This document shows positions 1 to 7,746 of a DNA stretch of 64,000 nt, piece by piece. Position 1 is the stretch's first letter; each line of letters opens with the position of its first letter. The stretch lies in assembly GCF_050717545.1 (NCBI RefSeq), contig NZ_JBOITN010000031.1, positions 62,001 to 126,000 of the forward strand, given 5' to 3'. The notes under the pieces were generated by a model that did not search any database, had not been told where the DNA came from, and worked only from the letters and a program-made list of their open reading frames with translations. The stretch comes from Clostridium_AD sp050717545 (GTDB lineage: Bacteria > Bacillota > Clostridia > Clostridiales > Clostridiaceae). A program made the translations under genes and the position numbers.

Positions 1-69
1 TGGATGTTAAGATTTTATGTTTCACATTACCTGTAATAATAACAAATAACATGAAACATTATGATAAGG

Positions 70-1683
70 CTAACTTTCTTTAGAATTAACAACCATTTGT
101 GCAATATTATTTGAATGGTCTCCAACTCTTTCAAGATTAGTTAATAGCTCTAAATAAACAGAGCTTCCAGCGGCGGCACATTCAAGCTGACTTAATCTAA
201 TTATATGTTCTTTTTTTAGTTGCTTTTCCAGGGCATCAATTTTATTCTCAACATCCATGGCTTTGTGAGCGGATTCTAAGTCGAAAGTTTCTAAAGCTTT
301 TATTGCATTATCAACACAATATTTTACAGTTTCAAACATATATGTGACATCCGTTATGGCTTTTTCTGAAAAATTAATTTTATTATCCAACCTTGATTTT
401 GCAAGCTCACTTAAGTTTTCAGCGTGATCTCCGATTCTCTCTATATCATTTACTACATTATATAGGGAGGTAATAATCTCAGATTGATGTTCTGATAGAG
501 AAGTGTTTGAAAGCGAAACCATATAACTAACTATTTCTCTTTCAAGATAATTTATAGTAACTTCATGCTCGTTAACTGAGTTAATCATTTTTTCATCACG
601 ATTTAGGAATGCATTCATTGCATTAGAAAGATTAGTTGATGATAATTTCCCCATTCTAGTAACTTCCTTTATAACTTGTCCAACTGCAATAGATGGAGTT
701 TCAAGGAGCCTTCTATCTAAGTATTCAAGTACTAGTGCAGAGGATTTTTCATCCTGTCCAGGTACTAATTTGTTTACAATATTAACTAAAGCACCTATAA
801 ACCAAACTTGTATAAATACATTTGCCACATTAAATAATGTGTGAGCATTTGCGATTTGTCTTTGAACATCTCCACCAAACATTGGAACGATTTTTAAAAC
901 TGGCTTGAAAGCTAGCATAAATAACACTGTACCTGTAAAGTTAAAGATCAAGTGGAGAAGAGCCGCCCTCTTAGCATTTCTACTAGTGCCTATACTTGCT
1001 AGTAGTGCAGTAACGCAGGTTCCAATATTATCCCCAAAAAGTATAGGAAGCGCAAAAGCAAGTGTGATGTTGCCATTTGAAGCAAGTGCCATTAATATTC
1101 CAATAGTAGCACTACTACTTTGAACTGTAGCAGTCATGCAAAGACCAACAATAACCCCCATGAATGGGTGCTTTCCTAAAACTAAAATAAGATTTTTAAA
1201 TGCATCTAGTTCACTTAAAGGTCTCATAGATGTTTCCATCATTGACATACCAACAAATAATATACCGAAACCTAGGACAATCTCGCCAATATCTTTATTT
1301 TTTTTCTTCTTACTAAACAAGACTAAAACAGCACCTATTGAGAGAATTAGTGGAGCAATATCTGTAAGTTTAAAGGCTATAAGCTGAGCCGTCATAGTAG
1401 TACCAATATTTGCTCCCATGATAATCCCAGCGGCTTGAAATAAATTCATAAGACCTGCATTTACAAAACCTATAGTCATTACTGTAGTTGCGCTACTACT
1501 TTGTATAATTGCAGTGACGCCTGCACCAACGAGAACAGCAAAAAATCTGTTGCTAGTTAGAATTTCTAGCATTTTTTTTAACTTTTCACCTGCAACCTTC
1601 TGAAGACCATCGCCCATTAGCTTCATTCCGTATACAAATAACCCTAAACCACCTAAAAGTTGGAAAATCATTTTGTAATCCAT
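70..1683 (-). CDS. Na/Pi cotransporter family protein with C-terminal PhoU domain
   Basis: Predicted sodium-dependent phosphate transporter of the NptA/PNaS type, acting in the cytoplasmic membrane. The 537-aa protein has an N-terminal hydrophobic half carrying the two QSSSAT signatures of this family (IIQSSSATT near residue 60 and TVQSSSATI near residue 185), which mark the inverted repeat that forms the transport path. Residues from about 340 to the end form a helical PhoU-like domain with the tell-tale ERIGDHAENL and ERVGDHSNN motifs. The length is typical for the fused form. It is transcribed alone, divergently from hcp, and the upstream region carries TTAACA-type direct repeats like PhoP boxes, so phosphate-starvation control is inferred. 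Family call is confident; direction and ion coupling are inferred. Confidence 0.93.
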   Translation of the reverse strand: MDYKMIFQLLGGLGLFVYGMKLMGDGLQKVAGEKLKKMLEILTSNRFFAVLVGAGVTAIIQSSSATTVMTIGFVNAGLMNLFQAAGIIMGANIGTTMTAQLIAFKLTDIAPLILSIGAVLVLFSKKKKNKDIGEIVLGFGILFVGMSMMETSMRPLSELDAFKNLILVLGKHPFMGVIVGLCMTATVQSSSATIGILMALASNGNITLAFALPILFGDNIGTCVTALLASIGTSRNAKRAALLHLIFNFTGTVLFMLAFKPVLKIVPMFGGDVQRQIANAHTLFNVANVFIQVWFIGALVNIVNKLVPGQDEKSSALVLEYLDRRLLETPSIAVGQVIKEVTRMGKLSSTNLSNAMNAFLNRDEKMINSVNEHEVTINYLEREIVSYMVSLSNTSLSEHQSEIITSLYNVVNDIERIGDHAENLSELAKSRLDNKINFSEKAITDVTYMFETVKYCVDNAIKALETFDLESAHKAMDVENKIDALEKQLKKEHIIRLSQLECAAAGSSVYLELLTNLERVGDHSNNIAQMVVNSKES

Positions 1684-1735
1684 ATTAATAACACTCCTCT
1701 AAAAAGAATATTCAAATGAAATCTTATCACAATAA

Positions 1736-1842
1736 TGTTAAGTTGGTGTTAAGTTTTTATAGTTTATGTTAATTATTTTATAAAGTAGTACATTATTTCA
1801 ACAGATATCGCAATATGTTAAGAGTAGGTTAACTTTATTTAA
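1736..1842 (-). promoter_or_regulatory. PhoP-box-like direct repeats upstream of the Na/Pi cotransporter
   Basis: Read on the minus strand, TTAACA hexamers lie at 1747-1752 and 1736-1741, separated by 5 nt, with one more at 1767-1772. Farther upstream is a cluster TTAAAT (1837-1842), TTAACC (1827-1832), TTAACA (1816-1821) with 4- and 5-nt spacers. Hexamers of this type repeated every 10-11 bp are what PhoP binds in Bacillus subtilis. Their position before a phosphate transporter fits, although AT-rich DNA yields such hexamers by chance. Confidence 0.6.
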
Positions 1843-1987
1843 CATTTCTATGTTTTATGGTATCACTAATACCTATTTTTTACATGCTTATTATACTATA
1901 TTATAGAATGAATTTTAATATTATCAAGTAACTAATAATCTACCATAAATTGAAGATATTAAAAGAATATATAAAAGGTATATTATT

Positions 1988-2001
1988 GTAACATTTGTTA
2001 C
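1988..2001 (+). promoter_or_regulatory. CRP/FNR-type palindromic operator (HcpR-like) of hcp
   Basis: A perfect palindrome GTAACA-TT-TGTTAC. Its centre (1994/1995) lies exactly 41.5 bp before the start point predicted from the -10 box at 2024-2029. This is the class II activator position for CRP/FNR proteins. HcpR, a member of that family, is the known activator of hcp genes in many anaerobes. The regulator gene itself is not in this window. Confidence 0.65.
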
Positions 2002-2029
2002 CGACAACTAATGAATGTCAAAGTATAAT
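2001..2029 (+). promoter_or_regulatory. Predicted promoter of hcp
   Basis: Consensus -10 box TATAAT (2024-2029), 17-bp spacer, and a poor -35 (CCGACA, 2001-2006) that touches the upstream palindrome. A weak -35 next to an activator site is the usual design of an activator-dependent promoter. The start point would be near 2036, leaving a 105-nt leader. Confidence 0.6.
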
Positions 2030-2140
2030 AAAGGTAGTTCAACGATACATGTTAAATTATTTATAGTTATATAGATCATAAAAAATTAATATGGAAGATA
2101 AATATTTGTCTATCCAGAAAAACAATAGGAGGAATTTATA

Positions 2141-3784
2141 ATGGGTATGTTTTGTTATCAATGTCAAGAAGCGTCAAAGGGTACAGGCTGTACTATAAGA
2201 GGGGTGTGTGGTAAAACAGATGATGTAGCTAATATGCAGGATTTGTTAATCTACATGTTAAAAGGAATGTCAATTTATAGCACAAAAGCAAGAGAATTAG
2301 GAATAGAAAACAAAGAAGTAAACAGATTTGTAGTAAATGGTTTGTTTATGACTATAACAAATGCTAATTTTAATAAGGCGAGATTTGTAGAAAATATAAC
2401 TAAGGCTTTAGAACTTCGCGCGGTTATTAAAGCTGAACTTGTAAATGCTGGTGGCGTATTAGATGCAAATTTACCTGAGTGTGCAACATGGACAGGAACA
2501 CCTGCGGAATTTGAAAGTAAATCTATAAGTGTAGGGGTTCTTCAAACAGAAAATGAAGATATAAGGTCTTTAAGAGAACTTGTAACTTATGGCATTAAAG
2601 GAATAGCAGCTTATGCTGACCACGCATTTAACCTAGGATATGAAAATAGTGACATTTATTCATATATGCAAAAAGGACTTGCTCAAATCACAGATGATAC
2701 TTTAACAGTTGAACAGTTAGTTGCATTAGTACTTGAGTGTGGTAAATATGGAGTAGATGCTATGGCACTACTTGATGGAGCAAATACTTCTACTTACGGA
2801 AATCCTGAAATTACAAAGGTAAATATAGGAGTAAGAAATAATCCAGGAATACTAATTAGTGGACATGATTTAAAGGATATGGAAGAATTATTAAAACAAA
2901 CACAAGGTACTGGAGTAGATGTATATACTCATAGTGAAATGTTACCAGCAAACTATTATCCAGCATTCAAAAAATATGATAATCTTGTAGGAAATTACGG
3001 AAATGCTTGGTGGAAACAAAATTCAGAGTTTGAAAGCTTTAACGGACCAATACTAATGACAACAAACTGTATTACTCCTCCAAAAGATTCTTATAAAGAG
3101 AGAGTTTATACTACTGGAGCAACTGGATTTGACGGACTAATCCATATAGCAGATGGAGTGGATGGAGCAGCAAAAGATTTCTCTGCTATAATTGAGCATG
3201 CAAAGAAATGCAAGACACCAACTGAAATTGAAAGAGGAGAAATAGTAGGGGGATTTGCTCATAATCAAGTAATAGCATTGGCTGATAAAGTTGTAGATGC
3301 TGTTAAAACAGGAGCAATCAAAAGATTCTTTGTAATGGCTGGTTGTGATGGAAGAATGAAAAGTCGCGAATATTATACTGATTTTGCAAAAGAATTACCA
3401 ACAGATACAGTTATTTTAACTGCAGGCTGTGCAAAATATAGATACAATAAATTAGAACTTGGAGATATTGGTGGAATACCTAGGGTTTTAGATGCAGGAC
3501 AATGTAATGATTCTTATTCATTAGTAGTTATTGCAATGAAATTACAAGAAGTGTTTGGACTTGCTGATATTAATGAACTCCCAATAACATATAATATTGC
3601 ATGGTATGAACAGAAAGCTGTAATAGTATTATTGGCATTACTTCACCTTGGCGTTAAAAATATTCACTTAGGACCAACATTACCAGCATTTTTATCTCCA
3701 AATGTTGTTAATGTATTGGTAGAAAACTTTGGAATAGCAGGAATTTCCACCTCAGAGGACGATATAAAAATGTTTATGGCTTAA
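2141..3784 (+). CDS. hcp: Hydroxylamine reductase / hybrid-cluster protein
   Basis: Hcp (prismane protein) reduces hydroxylamine in vitro and is now mainly regarded as an NO reductase/nitrosative-stress enzyme in the cytoplasm. The 547-aa length is typical. The N-terminal cubane ligands are visible as C5-x2-C8-x8-C17-x5-C23 (FCYQCQEASKGTGC). The C-terminal half carries the hybrid-cluster signatures, including FVMAGCDGR, ILTAGCAKYRYN and the run from LGGIPRVLD-like GIPRVLDAGQCND to HLGPTLPAF. A strong AGGAGG lies before the ATG. It is monocistronic, closed by a hairpin terminator, and preceded by an HcpR-like operator. No partner Hcr reductase gene is adjacent. Confidence 0.97.
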   Translation: MGMFCYQCQEASKGTGCTIRGVCGKTDDVANMQDLLIYMLKGMSIYSTKARELGIENKEVNRFVVNGLFMTITNANFNKARFVENITKALELRAVIKAELVNAGGVLDANLPECATWTGTPAEFESKSISVGVLQTENEDIRSLRELVTYGIKGIAAYADHAFNLGYENSDIYSYMQKGLAQITDDTLTVEQLVALVLECGKYGVDAMALLDGANTSTYGNPEITKVNIGVRNNPGILISGHDLKDMEELLKQTQGTGVDVYTHSEMLPANYYPAFKKYDNLVGNYGNAWWKQNSEFESFNGPILMTTNCITPPKDSYKERVYTTGATGFDGLIHIADGVDGAAKDFSAIIEHAKKCKTPTEIERGEIVGGFAHNQVIALADKVVDAVKTGAIKRFFVMAGCDGRMKSREYYTDFAKELPTDTVILTAGCAKYRYNKLELGDIGGIPRVLDAGQCNDSYSLVVIAMKLQEVFGLADINELPITYNIAWYEQKAVIVLLALLHLGVKNIHLGPTLPAFLSPNVVNVLVENFGIAGISTSEDDIKMFMA

Positions 3785-3794
3785 GATTTTGAGT

Positions 3795-3821
3795 GAGCAC
3801 CCTAAAATACTTAGGGTGCTC
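3795..3821 (+). terminator. Rho-independent terminator of hcp
   Basis: Perfect 11-bp stem GAGCACCCTAA / TTAGGGTGCTC with a 5-nt loop, followed by a short T-rich stretch, 10 nt after the hcp stop codon. Confidence 0.9.
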
Positions 3822-3835
3822 GTTTCTATTTAACG

Positions 3836-3863
3836 AAATTTCAGCTCCGCAGGAGATAATCTA
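3836..3863 (+). repeat. Dispersed 28-bp repeat, copy 1
   Basis: Core TTTCAGCTCCG followed by CAGGAGAT and ATCTA. Two near-identical copies occur at 24703 and 40877, all in the same plus-strand orientation and all at gene borders. The core can fold as a short CTCC/GGAG hairpin. Here it sits just after the hcp terminator. Confidence 0.75.
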
Positions 3864-4060
3864 AGGGTGAAATAATTTTGTTAAAACTTACACTAATTGA
3901 ACTGATAATGTTATAATCTAATTAAGGAAATGAAAGGTTTTTTTTAGTGATGGAAATATTACAAATTATGTGTTAATATTTAAATTTTCTAAGAATTATT
4001 TTAAAAAGCTCTTGAATAATATGAAAATCTATTTTAGAATATAGAAGAGGTAATGTTAAC

Positions 4061-4897
4061 ATGAATATTGATTATAAGGTTTTAAAATCACTTAGTAGCA
4101 ATGTTGTTGTTTCTGAAAAAAATAATAATGTATATGTTCTTTTTGGTAAGGGAATAGGTTTTGGTAAAAAACCTGGACAGCTTATATCTAAAGACAGTAA
4201 TATTGAACAGAAATTTATTAAAATTGATGATAGTGAAAAAGATAGTTATGTAGAGATTGTTAAAAACATAGAAGGTGAAATATTAGCAGTAGCAGAAGAA
4301 ATTATTTCTCTTGCTGAAGACACTTTTGGTGAAAGTTTAAATTCACATATACATGTTGGGCTAGGTGATCATATTAGTTTCGCAATGAAAAGGATGGAAC
4401 TTGGAATTGATATAGTTAATCCATTTCTAAACGAGATACAAACTTTATACCCTGATGAATATAACATAGCTCAAAAAGGAACAAAATTTATTAAAGAAAA
4501 ATTAAATGTGGTCTTGCCAGAAAGTGAAATCGGTTTTATTACACTACATATACGTTCTGCAAGAGTCAACGACGAAGTATCTAAAAGCCTGGAATATACT
4601 AGAATAGTTAAAGAAGTAATGGAATATATTCAAGAGCTTCTTGGAATAAAAACTAATAAAAAATCCATGGAATATGCTAGGTTAGTATCTCATTTAAGGT
4701 ATGCTTTAGATAGAATAGTAAATGATAAGGTTTTAAAAAATATAATGTTAGAATCGGTTAAAGCGCAGATGAGCGAAGCCTTTTTACTTTCAAAAAAAGT
4801 ATGTGAGCTTATATCAGAAAAACTTTTAAAAGAAGTTTGTGAAGATGAAGTTTCATACATTGCTATGCATATACATCGATTACAACAATCAAATTAA
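4061..4897 (+). CDS. PRD-containing transcription antiterminator, GlcT-like
   Basis: BglG/SacY-family RNA-binding antiterminator of 278 aa. Residues 1-58 form the CAT RNA-binding domain (LSSNVVVSEKNNNVYVLFGKGIGFGKKPG, closer to GlcT than to LicT by eye). Two PTS regulation domains follow, PRD1 about 70-170 (HIHVGLGDHISFAMKR) and PRD2 about 175-278 (ending SYIAMHIHRLQQ), each with the histidines that EI/HPr or EII phosphorylate. The gene stands immediately before a RAT element and the crr-ptsH-ptsI genes, so it most likely lets transcription through that leader when sugar is transported. A possible promoter is TTACAC-18-TATAAT (3888-3917). Which sugar EII governs it is unknown. Confidence 0.88.
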   Translation: MNIDYKVLKSLSSNVVVSEKNNNVYVLFGKGIGFGKKPGQLISKDSNIEQKFIKIDDSEKDSYVEIVKNIEGEILAVAEEIISLAEDTFGESLNSHIHVGLGDHISFAMKRMELGIDIVNPFLNEIQTLYPDEYNIAQKGTKFIKEKLNVVLPESEIGFITLHIRSARVNDEVSKSLEYTRIVKEVMEYIQELLGIKTNKKSMEYARLVSHLRYALDRIVNDKVLKNIMLESVKAQMSEAFLLSKKVCELISEKLLKEVCEDEVSYIAMHIHRLQQSN

Positions 4898-4914
4898 AAA
4901 AGTACATAATATTA

Positions 4915-4964
4915 GGTGTGTTACTGATTAGATCAGGCATGAACCATATAATATGCTAATATGG
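4915..4964 (+). promoter_or_regulatory. RAT antiterminator RNA element before the PTS operon
   Basis: GGTGTGTTACTG (4915-4926), a 7-nt loop, then CAGGCATGAACC (4934-4945) has the two-part layout of ribonucleic antiterminator sites bound by BglG/SacY/GlcT proteins. Its 3' end can instead pair in a competing hairpin (CCATAT 4944-4949 with ATATGG 4959-4964). The adjacent gene encodes the matching protein family. Confidence 0.8.
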
Positions 4965-4970
4965 CATCTT

Positions 4971-5028
4971 ATTAGTTTGTGTCTTTTGTTTTAATGGATT
5001 TTAAACACATGATAATGCACAAACTAAT
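4971..5028 (+). terminator. Long hairpin in the PTS operon leader, possible attenuator
   Basis: Perfect 11-bp arms ATTAGTTTGTG (4971-4981) and CACAAACTAAT (5018-5028) with a 36-nt loop, followed by TTTATATAATT. It lies between the RAT and the IIA gene and could be the stop signal that the antiterminator relieves. The weak T-tract and long loop keep this uncertain. Confidence 0.45.
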
Positions 5029-5104
5029 TTTATATAATTAATTTAAAATTAAAGTAAATATTAATAAGGATTAATCTACTTTAAAGAAGGAGAGGATGAT
5101 ACCA

Positions 5105-5593
5105 ATGTTTGGTTTATTTAAAAAAAGTAAAGAAAAGAATATGATTTTAAAATCTCCAGTTGTAGGAAGATGTTTTGATATATCAGAAATACCTGATGAA
5201 GTTTTTTCATCTAAAATGCTTGGAAATGGAATAGGATTTGAATCTACAGAAGGAGTATTGTATGCACCAGTTGATGGTGAAGTACTTCAATTATTCCCTA
5301 CAAAACATGCCTTGATTTTAAAGACAAAAGAGGGAATAGAAATATTACTTCATATAGGTATTGATACTGTAGAGATGAAGGGCGAAGGATTTGAAGCTTT
5401 TGCTAAGAAGGGACAACAAGTTAAGGCTGGAGACAAATTATTGACTTTTGATAACGAATTAATAAAAGCTAAAGTTAAATCTAATTTGAGTGTTCTAATT
5501 CTTACAGAAAATGAAATAATGGAATCAGTAGAGTTTAAATTTGGAGCAGTAGATAAAAATAATGAAGTAATAACAATAAAATTAAAAAAATAG
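5105..5593 (+). CDS. crr: PTS glucose-type EIIA component
   Basis: Soluble EIIA-Glc: takes phosphate from HPr and passes it to EIIB domains of sugar transporters. About 162 aa, the normal size of a stand-alone IIA. Visible are the phosphorylated histidine in LLHIGIDTV (about H83) and its partner in TKHALIL (about H68), 15 residues apart as in E. coli H75/H90. An in-frame ATG at 5096 lies only 3 nt after AAGGAG, so the ATG at 5105 (MFGLFKK, as in homologues) is preferred. It is followed by ptsH after 4 nt of noncoding DNA and forms one operon with ptsH-ptsI. No EIIBC is encoded nearby, so it probably serves transporters elsewhere. Confidence 0.93.
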   Translation: MFGLFKKSKEKNMILKSPVVGRCFDISEIPDEVFSSKMLGNGIGFESTEGVLYAPVDGEVLQLFPTKHALILKTKEGIEILLHIGIDTVEMKGEGFEAFAKKGQQVKAGDKLLTFDNELIKAKVKSNLSVLILTENEIMESVEFKFGAVDKNNEVITIKLKK

Positions 5594-5606
5594 GGGTGTG
5601 TTTATT

Positions 5607-5870
5607 ATGATGGAAAAAAAAGCAATAGTTAAAAGTGAAAGTGGAATACATGCAAGACCAGCATTATCAGTAGTTAAAGAGGCTTCTAAATTTAAATCAG
5701 AGGTACTTATAGTAAAAGATGGCAACGAATATAATGCAAAAAGCATTGTAGCTATAATGTGTATGGCAGCTATTAAAAATGATGAATTAATAATAAGAAC
5801 TAGTGGTGCAGATGAAGCAGCAGCTGTAGTAGCTATGGTTAAAGTTATCGAAGAAGGACTAGTTAAATAA
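5607..5870 (+). CDS. ptsH: Phosphocarrier protein HPr
   Basis: HPr carries phosphate from enzyme I to EIIA proteins. With the ATG at 5607 the active histidine is exactly H15 (SGIHARPA), and a serine at the regulatory HPr-kinase site lies in AKSIVAIMCM, the counterpart of S46. The sequence after this serine (MCMAAIKNDEL) differs from the usual MSLGV... pattern. The 87-88-aa length is standard. AGGGG lies 10 nt before the chosen start; a GTG at 5598 is in frame but would overlap that site. It sits between the EIIA gene and ptsI, the usual pts gene pairing. Confidence 0.95.
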   Translation: MMEKKAIVKSESGIHARPALSVVKEASKFKSEVLIVKDGNEYNAKSIVAIMCMAAIKNDELIIRTSGADEAAAVVAMVKVIEEGLVK

Positions 5871-5882
5871 GGGGGAGAAAAA

Positions 5883-7589
5883 ATGTTAAAAGCGATAGGT
5901 GTATCATATGGAATAGCGATAGGTAAAGCATTAGTTATTAAAGAAGAAGTACCAGAGGTAAAGGAAAATAAGGTATTAGATTCAGAAAAAGAGATAACAA
6001 GGTTTGATAACGCATTAAAACAAGCAATTACTGAGCTTCAAAAAGTAATTGAAGGTGTTATAGAAAAGTTAGGAAATGAAAAGGCTGAAATATTTGAAGC
6101 ACATTTATGTATGCTTGAAGATCCAGAATTTATAGGGTCTATCCAAAAGAAAATTAGTGATGAAAAATTTAATGCTGAATTTGCGTTACAAACAGTTGCG
6201 ATGCAAACTGCAACTATTTTTGAAAATATGGATAATGAGTATATGAATGAAAGGGCAGCCGATATTAGAGATGTAACCAAAAGAGTGCTTAACATATTAA
6301 TGGGAATAAAAGTAGTATCAATTGCTGAAATCGAAGATGAGTGTATATTAGTAGCAAAGGATCTTACTCCATCAGATACAGCGCAGATAGATAAAGATAA
6401 AATATTGGCGTTTGTAACAGAAGTAGGAGGAAGGACTGCTCATACTTCAATTATTGCAAGATCTTTAGAATTACCAGCAGTAGTAGGCGCAGGAACTGGA
6501 ATTCGTGTAATTAAAGATGATGATATACTTATTGTAGATGGCGAAGAAGGTTTAATTATTATTAATCCTGATGAAAAAACTTTAGCTGATTATAAAAAAC
6601 GTCAACAAGAATTTATTGAATTTAAAAATCAGTTAGAAAAATATGCAACAATGGCATCTACTACAATTGATGGTAAAACAGTAGAGCTTGCTGCAAATAT
6701 TGGTTCTTCAGCGGATATAGAATCTGTTATAAAAAATGGCGCAGAAGCAATTGGTTTATTTAGAACAGAATTTTTATATATGTCAAAAGATGCTCTTCCA
6801 ACAGAAGAAGAACAATTTGGTGAATATAAAGCCGTTCTTGAGGCAATGAATGGAAAACCTGTTATCATAAGAACCTTAGATATCGGTGGAGATAAGAAAT
6901 TAACTTACTTACCTATGGATGATGAAATGAATCCATTTTTGGGCTACAGAGCAATTAGACTTTGTCTTGATAGAACAGATATATTTGTAACCCAATTAAG
7001 AGCTTTAGTACGAGCATCTGCATACGGGAAACTTAAAATCATGTTCCCTATGATATGTAATCTTCAAGAACTTAGAATGGCTAAAAAAATACTTGAGAAG
7101 TGTAAAACTGAACTTAAGTCAGAAGGCGTAGCATTTGATGAAAATATCGAAGTAGGTATTATGATAGAAATACCATCTGCTGCAGTAATGTCAGATATAT
7201 TAGCTAAAGAGGTAGACTTCTTTAGTATTGGTACTAATGATTTAATTCAATATACTTTAGCCGTTGATAGGATGAATGAGAAAATATCTTATTTATATGA
7301 TTTCTATCATCCAGCAGTTTTAAGACTTATAAAAACTGTAATAGATAATGGTCATAATGCTGGAATAAAAGTAAATATGTGTGGTGAAATGGCAGGAGAT
7401 ACAAATCTTATCCCAGTATTACTTGGATTTGGACTAGATGAATTCAGTATGAGCGCTTCTTCAATTTTAAGAGCACGTAAAACTATTACAAGTTCTAAGT
7501 ATGAAGAATGTAAAAAGCTATCTGGACCTATATTATCATTTGGAGATTCAGATGAGATAAAGGAATATATAAAAGCAAACGTTAAGTAG
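5883..7589 (+). CDS. ptsI: Phosphoenolpyruvate-protein phosphotransferase, enzyme I
   Basis: Enzyme I starts the PTS cascade by autophosphorylation from PEP and phosphorylates HPr. At 568 aa it is full length. Domains in order: N-terminal HPr-binding and phosphohistidine domain (about 1-225) with the active histidine near 187 in GGRTAHTSIIARS, and a C-terminal PEP-binding TIM barrel (about 255-540) with LFRTEFLYM, EVGIMIEIPSA, FSIGTNDLIQYTLA and the cysteine of VNMCGEMAGD. A GGGGGAG-type site precedes the ATG 12 nt after ptsH. A good terminator follows, ending the operon. Confidence 0.98.
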   Translation: MLKAIGVSYGIAIGKALVIKEEVPEVKENKVLDSEKEITRFDNALKQAITELQKVIEGVIEKLGNEKAEIFEAHLCMLEDPEFIGSIQKKISDEKFNAEFALQTVAMQTATIFENMDNEYMNERAADIRDVTKRVLNILMGIKVVSIAEIEDECILVAKDLTPSDTAQIDKDKILAFVTEVGGRTAHTSIIARSLELPAVVGAGTGIRVIKDDDILIVDGEEGLIIINPDEKTLADYKKRQQEFIEFKNQLEKYATMASTTIDGKTVELAANIGSSADIESVIKNGAEAIGLFRTEFLYMSKDALPTEEEQFGEYKAVLEAMNGKPVIIRTLDIGGDKKLTYLPMDDEMNPFLGYRAIRLCLDRTDIFVTQLRALVRASAYGKLKIMFPMICNLQELRMAKKILEKCKTELKSEGVAFDENIEVGIMIEIPSAAVMSDILAKEVDFFSIGTNDLIQYTLAVDRMNEKISYLYDFYHPAVLRLIKTVIDNGHNAGIKVNMCGEMAGDTNLIPVLLGFGLDEFSMSASSILRARKTITSSKYEECKKLSGPILSFGDSDEIKEYIKANVK

Positions 7590-7607
7590 TAAAGTAATAT
7601 CTTCATT

Positions 7608-7643
7608 AAAGCAGTTTATTCTTATTTAAGGATAGATTGCTTT
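7608..7643 (+). terminator. Terminator of the pts operon
   Basis: 14-bp stem with three G-T pairs (AAAGCAGTTTATTC with GGATAGATTGCTTT), 8-nt loop, followed by a run of T. Confidence 0.85.
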
Positions 7644-7651
7644 TTTTCACT

Positions 7652-7688
7652 TTAACTGTATATAATATAGTTAATTATATACAGTTAA
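7652..7688 (+). promoter_or_regulatory. Perfect 14-bp inverted repeat upstream of the Y-family polymerase
   Basis: TTAACTGTATATAA (7652-7665) and TTATATACAGTTAA (7675-7688), 9-nt centre. It lies about 60 bp before the polymerase start and 9 bp after the pts terminator. It does not match the usual Gram-positive LexA box (GAAC-type). It may be an operator or a transcribed hairpin. Confidence 0.55.
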
Positions 7689-7746
7689 TTATATTTATGG
7701 GCAAAATATTGCAGTAGCGAAGGTGATGATTTAAGGATGAGGTTAG

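Noticed and set aside
17..59. Terminator for the Na/Pi gene (ATGTTTCA / TGAAACAT)
   Set aside because: The loop is long and no T-run follows on the minus strand; support is too weak to list.
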